Positions 59,761-64,000 of a stretch of 64,000 nt of DNA are shown one piece after another. Position 1 is the stretch's first letter; every line of letters starts with the position of its first letter. Location of the stretch: contig CAVTGY010000004.1 of NCBI GenBank assembly GCA_963734395.1, positions 124,001-188,000 of the forward strand, in the 5' to 3' direction. Source of the stretch: Bog-756 sp963734395. GTDB taxonomy: Bacteria > Actinomycetota > Acidimicrobiia > Acidimicrobiales > RAAP-2. Under the pieces are notes generated by a model. That model made no database searches. It saw only the letters and a list, made by a program, of their open reading frames with translations, and was not told the origin of the DNA. Made by a program: the position numbers and the translations under genes.

Positions 59761-62700
59761 ATGGGCGGAAGACGATCATGTGCGTCTGGACGAGGGACGC
59801 TGACCGGGAAGAGCTCGATCGTGCGTATTGCGTCGGTGGCGGGTGCCGCGCTGGCCATGATCTGTTTGGTTTCGATGCCGGCGACCGCCGCGCCCGCCGC
59901 CCCGACCATCTTGGTCCGGCCCCAGAGCCTCAACCCGGGGGGTCCGCCGGCGGGCGCCGCCGCTGCTGGGTGCGGTGCCCGGAACCAGCAGCATCGATTT
60001 CGAGGTGGTCCTGGCTCCGTCGCACCAGAGTGAGCTTCAGGCCATGTATCACGATCTCTACGATCCCAGTTCACCCCTCTACCATCAATGGCTGCGACCG
60101 GGGCAGTACAACCAGTTGTTCGGGCCCTCGAACAGTGAAGTCGCCACCGTAGAATCCTGGCTGCACAGTGAAGGTCTCACGGGCATCATCCGATCGGGTC
60201 TCTCGATCAAGGCGTCCGGATCGGCGAGCCTGGTTTCTTCTGCGCTCGGCACTACCTTCGAGCGATACCGGACACACGATGGACACCAGGGCTACCTCGC
60301 GCAGCGAACCCCGCTCGTCCCGCAAGCCTTGGCCAGCGGGCAGATCACCAGCATCATCGGACTGAACAGTCTGGCCATGCCTCAACCGGAGAGCGCGCCG
60401 GCACCTGCGAGCAAGCTTGCCTCGACCAGCGCCAGGTCTGCCGGCACCTCCAAGCCCAACGCCGACGGCCTCACCCCGTGCGCCGCGGCCAGCAACCTTC
60501 GCCTCTGAAATAGGGTGGTACACGTTCGATGCCGAAGGCTCCGAATACGGCATGAACAGCCTGTTGGCCAACGGCCAGAACGGCCACGGGGAGACCATCG
60601 GCCTCTACGAGCTGGCCGCCCACACCCCCAGCGACACCTCGGCCTATCTGAGCTGCTTCGGACTGACCAATCCGCTTTCCACGGTCAACGTCGATGGCGG
60701 GGGGGTCACCGGCACCGGAGGCACCTTCGAGGCGAACATCGACATCGAGCAGGTCGCCACCCAAGCGCCGAAGGCCTCGATCATCGCCTACGAAGGCGGG
60801 GCCAACGGATCGGACACCTCGGTCTACGACGTGTGGAACACGATCGTGGGGGATGACGCCGCACAGGTCGTCTCCACCAGCTGGGGGGCCTGCGAACCGG
60901 AGTATTTGAACGGGGACGTGTTCGACGGCTTCTCGGCGCTGTTCCAGACCGCCGCCATGCAGGGACAGACCATCCTGGCCGCCGCCGGCGACTCCGGGTC
61001 TGAAGACTGTTTGCGGTCAACGGGTGCCACCTCCGGGTTGTACGTCGACTATCCGGCATCCGATCCCAACGTCACCGGTGTCGGCGGCACCGAGCTGTTC
61101 GGACCGGGCGACGAGACCACCTGGAACTACTGCATAGGCATGGAAACCATTGCGTGCGGAACTGCCAACAACGGCCAGAATGCCGGCGGGGGAGGGATGT
61201 CGTCGTTCTTGGCCCGGCCGGTCTATCAGCCCGACGCCGGCTCGTGGGCAACTCCTGCACCGTGTGGGTCAACCGATTGCCGTGAGGTTCCCGACATCTC
61301 CGCCAACTCGGGAGTCGGGATGGTGGTCTACGACTCGGGCGCCTGGGGCGGCGCCATCGGAACCAGCCTGGCCGCGCCGTTCGTCGCCGGTCTGGTCGCC
61401 GACCGCAACGACGGGTGCACCGCCGCCAGCGGTCAGTGGAACTCCGCTCTCTACGGACTGGCCGGCCAAGGTGCCTACGGCACCGCCTTCAACGACATCA
61501 CTACCGGCAACAACGACATGACCGGCGGGAACGGAGGGCTGTTCGCCGCCGGCACCGGCTACGACTTGGCCACCGGGATCGGGACTCCAGTGGCCGGCGG
61601 GCTCTCCTGTCCCGAGGTCGACTCGGTCGGTGCCGGCCACGCCGGCGCACAGGTCACCATCACCGGCCTCGGACTGGAGCACGCAGCGTTCTCGTTCGGT
61701 GCGACGACGGCCACGGTTGTCTCGGCCACCGCCACCCAGGCCACGGTGGTGGTTCCGGCGGGTGCCGGAACGGTGACCGTTTCGGCCACCAGTGACCTCG
61801 GAACCGGCACGGCCACCTCCCACTTCACCTACGTTCCACAGATCAGCCCCGCCTCGCTTCCGACAGGGACGGTGGGCGTCCCGTACTCCGCTTCGATGAC
61901 CGCGGTCGGCGGAGCATCCCCCTACACCTGGTCGATCACTTCCGCCTCACCGCCGGCATGGCTGAGCCTCAACCCCTCGACCGGAGCGCTCTCCGGCACT
62001 CCGACCACCTCGGGTTCTCAGAACGTGACCTTCAAGGTCACCGACTCCGACTCGATCAGTTCGTCGGTGACCCTCCCGCTCACCGTGTTCGCCGACCCCG
62101 GGGTCTACGTCCCGCTCACCCCGACACGGATCTGTGACACCCGGGCCAACAACCCGTCCCATCTGTCCGGGGCTGCCGCCCAGTGCAGCAACGGGACGAC
62201 AGGGAGGACCCTGGCGGCCGGGGGGACCCTGACCTTCGACGTGGCCGGTGACTTCTCGGTGCCCGCTTCCAACGTGACCGCAGTGGTGCTGTCGGTGGCC
62301 ACCGCCAACTCGAAGGGCCCGGGGCACTTCACCCTGTTCCCGGCCGGGGCCACCCAGCCGACCGCCGCCAACCTCAACTACGCCACCGGCCAGGTGGTCC
62401 CCAACCTGGTCGAGGTGGGCACCGGTGCCGGAGGGGCGGTCTCGCTGTACTCGTCGGCCGCCTCCGACGCCATCGTCGACCTCGAGGGCTATGTGACCAC
62501 CACCCCCCAGTCCGGGGCCGGTCTCTACAACGCCCTTTCTCCGGCCCGGATCTGTGACACCCGGGGATCCAATCCCTCCGGACTCTCCGGTGGTGCCACC
62601 CAGTGCAACACCAATACCGCCCACGGCAGCCCGGACAACCTGATCGGGCCCAACAACCCGCTGACCATCAATGTGGAGGGCGTAGGGGGAGTCCCGGCCT

Positions 62701-63381
62701 CGGGGGTCTCGGCGGTGGTGCTGAACGTGGCCGTGGCCAAGGCGGGTGCTGCCGGATTTGTGACCGTCTATCCGGCCGGTGACGCCCGACCGGGTGCCTC
62801 CAACGTCAACTACACCGCCGGTGTGGCGGTGGGCAACCGGGTGATCGTGCCGGTCTCACCGTCGGGCCAGGTGACCCTCTATGCCACCGCGGCCACCGAC
62901 ATCATCGTCGACGTCTCGGGCTGGTTCACCGCAACTGGTGGGACGACAGGGGCCGAGTTCACCCCCGAGGTGGACCCGGTACGGATCTGTGACACCCGGG
63001 GGTCCAACCCCTCGGGACTGGTTCCCCCCTATACCCAGTGCAACACCAACACCGCCCATCCGAGCCCGGACAACCCGCTGGTGGCCGGGACCTCGGACAC
63101 CATCCAGGCCACCGGCCTGGCCAACGTGCCCACCGGGGCCACCGCCGCCGTCTTGAACCTGGCCGACGTCAACCCCGAGTGCGGGGTCCAACCTCACCGT
63201 CTATCCCTCCGGTGTCCCGCCGACCACCTCGGACGTCAACCCGCCCACCGGCGGGGTGGCCTCCAACCTGGTGGTGGCCACCCTGACCAACTCGGGCTCC
63301 TTCGAGGTGGCCAACCGGGGATCTGGCCACACCGACATCGTCATCGACGTGGCCGGTTGGTACACGACGCCGCCGGTTTGA
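59761..63381 (+). CDS. S53 peptidase B, tandem duplicate of A; +1 frameshifts near 59964, 60498 and 63177
   Basis: Paralog of the preceding gene, 1205 residues after removing three bases. Signal peptide, pro-domain, catalytic domain (E323, D327 and GTSLAAPFVAG kept at equivalent positions), Ig-like stretch and three ICDTR domains follow in the same order. Variable segments sit around the substrate-side loops (for example YEGGANGSDTSVYDVW against YEGSGSGTGPYDLW in A), suggesting diverged specificity. The breaks differ from those in A: one after the signal peptide, one between pro-domain and catalytic domain, one near the end. Each is repaired by comparison with A, and total length minus three is exactly 1206 codons. 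ATG 59761 follows AGGGGGAGG. Confidence 0.85.
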
Positions 63382-63396
63382 GCTCGGAGATCGCGA

Positions 63397-64000
63397 TTAT
63401 GTCCCCGGGGTTCCCGGCGGCGGTGTGACCGGAACAGGGTTCTTCATGCCCTGAGCCAGGCACACGAAGACCTGGGTGCCCTTGGCGAAGACGGAGGTGT
63501 ATGTCTTGCCGTGCACCTGGACCATGGCGTTGCAGGTGGGATAGGTCGTCTTGGAGTGCGCATTCTCCCAATTGGTCACCGTGGTCAGGCCGCCGGCCGT
63601 GAAGTTGGTGATCTTGTTGGTGATGTTGATGATGTTTGCCTGGGTGAGGTTGTTCCCGGCTTGCCTGATCGCCTCCGTCAACAGGGCGGCCGACTGCCAA
63701 CCTTGTGAGGCCACGCCGTTGAAGGTGAACGCCGGTTCGTACTTGTTCATCTCCTTGACGTAGTTGACCATGCCCCCATAGATGTTGGGGTACTTGACCG
63801 CCTCGTACGGGACAACGCCGGTCAGGTTGACGATCACGCCCTGCATCAGGCTGCTGTACTGACTGAGCAGTGACTGGTCGTACCCGCTCACCCACAGTTG
63901 GTGGATCTTCAGCCCGTACTGCTGGATATCCCTGGCCATGGTGATGTTGTCCGAGTCCTGCATGCAGGAGAAGACGAATTGAGTCCCGGTTTGCTGCATT
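63397..64000 (-). CDS. Periplasmic ligand-binding protein, amino-acid type (partial, 5' end outside window)
   Basis: C-terminal 200 residues of a type I periplasmic-binding-fold protein, probably of the branched-chain amino acid/amide ABC transporter class. The visible part has TGTQFVFSCMQDSDNITMAR, the lobe-linking IHQLWVSGYDQSLL, GMVNYVKEMNKYEPAFTFNG and SQGWQSAALLTEAIRQAGNN, the helix typical of Peripla_BP_6 proteins. It ends in a short Pro-rich tail. It is convergent with peptidase B, 15 bp apart; peptides released by the S53 enzymes could be relevant, but that is speculation. Confidence 0.8.
   Translation of the reverse strand, partial: MQQTGTQFVFSCMQDSDNITMARDIQQYGLKIHQLWVSGYDQSLLSQYSSLMQGVIVNLTGVVPYEAVKYPNIYGGMVNYVKEMNKYEPAFTFNGVASQGWQSAALLTEAIRQAGNNLTQANIINITNKITNFTAGGLTTVTNWENAHSKTTYPTCNAMVQVHGKTYTSVFAKGTQVFVCLAQGMKNPVPVTPPPGTPGT

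Larger units (their letters stand above)
59631..63381 (+). repeat. Tandem duplication of the S53 peptidase unit (first copy from about 55792)
   Basis: From about 125-130 bp upstream of the start codon through the stop, this unit repeats the one starting near 55792. The promoter-proximal DNA, including TTGTTGGCTACTTCGGACAC, is nearly identical, so the duplication included regulatory sequence. Confidence 0.8.

Overview
This 64-kb window is high-GC DNA with many GTG starts and ATGA/GTGA stop-start overlaps. The gene order uvrB-uvrA ... uvrC-rapZ-yvcK-gap-pgk-tpiA-secG is typical of Actinomycetota. S53 acid-type peptidases, an AftD-like (DUF3367) protein and secreted ICDTR-type repeat domains make an environmental, possibly acidophilic lineage such as the Acidimicrobiia plausible. 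That placement is inference; no rRNA or marker phylogeny is available here.

Layout. (1) 0-0.7 kb: C-terminal end of ribosomal protein S1. (2) 0.7-6.6 kb, minus strand: a dipeptide/oligopeptide ABC importer (binding protein, two permeases, two ATPase domains). (3) 6.7-20.0 kb: an envelope-glycan block with two GT-C type membrane glycosyltransferases, a UDP-galactopyranose-mutase-like flavoprotein, a MOP-family flippase, a GT4 glycosyltransferase, a giant AftD-like membrane protein and a SAM methyltransferase. (4) 20.0-36.1 kb: housekeeping core with coaE, uvrB, uvrA, nadA, uvrC, rapZ, yvcK, gap, pgk, tpiA, secG and a second family-5 solute-binding protein. (5) 36.2-49.1 kb: an accessory region starting at tRNA-Leu(GAG). 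It holds repeated copies of the tRNA 3' end, each with a decayed serine-recombinase C-terminus, alternating with large membrane proteins (acyltransferase, GT-C-like, YfhO-like). (6) 49.1-55.7 kb: GYD protein, DUF2142 protein, another GT-C-like protein, sulfotransferase, MFS exporter. (7) 55.8-63.4 kb: two tandem duplicated S53 peptidases with three C-terminal ICDTR domains each and matching promoters. (8) 63.4-64 kb: end of a periplasmic amino-acid-type binding protein.

How the genes fit together. Sections 3, 5 and 6 are dominated by multipass proteins that move or add sugars and acyl groups at the membrane, so the window is largely about building and diversifying surface glycans. The tRNA-Leu locus looks like the entry point for part of that diversity: two small elements (about 4.0 and 2.3 kb) share the same left end (att core plus recombinase stub) and the same 142-bp right arm, and carry only membrane-glycan genes.

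Caution on quality. Fourteen single-base frameshifts break otherwise full-length genes, including uvrA. Twelve are +1 insertions. This points to residual consensus errors rather than biology for most of them. Broken genes are annotated here over their full extent with the break stated.
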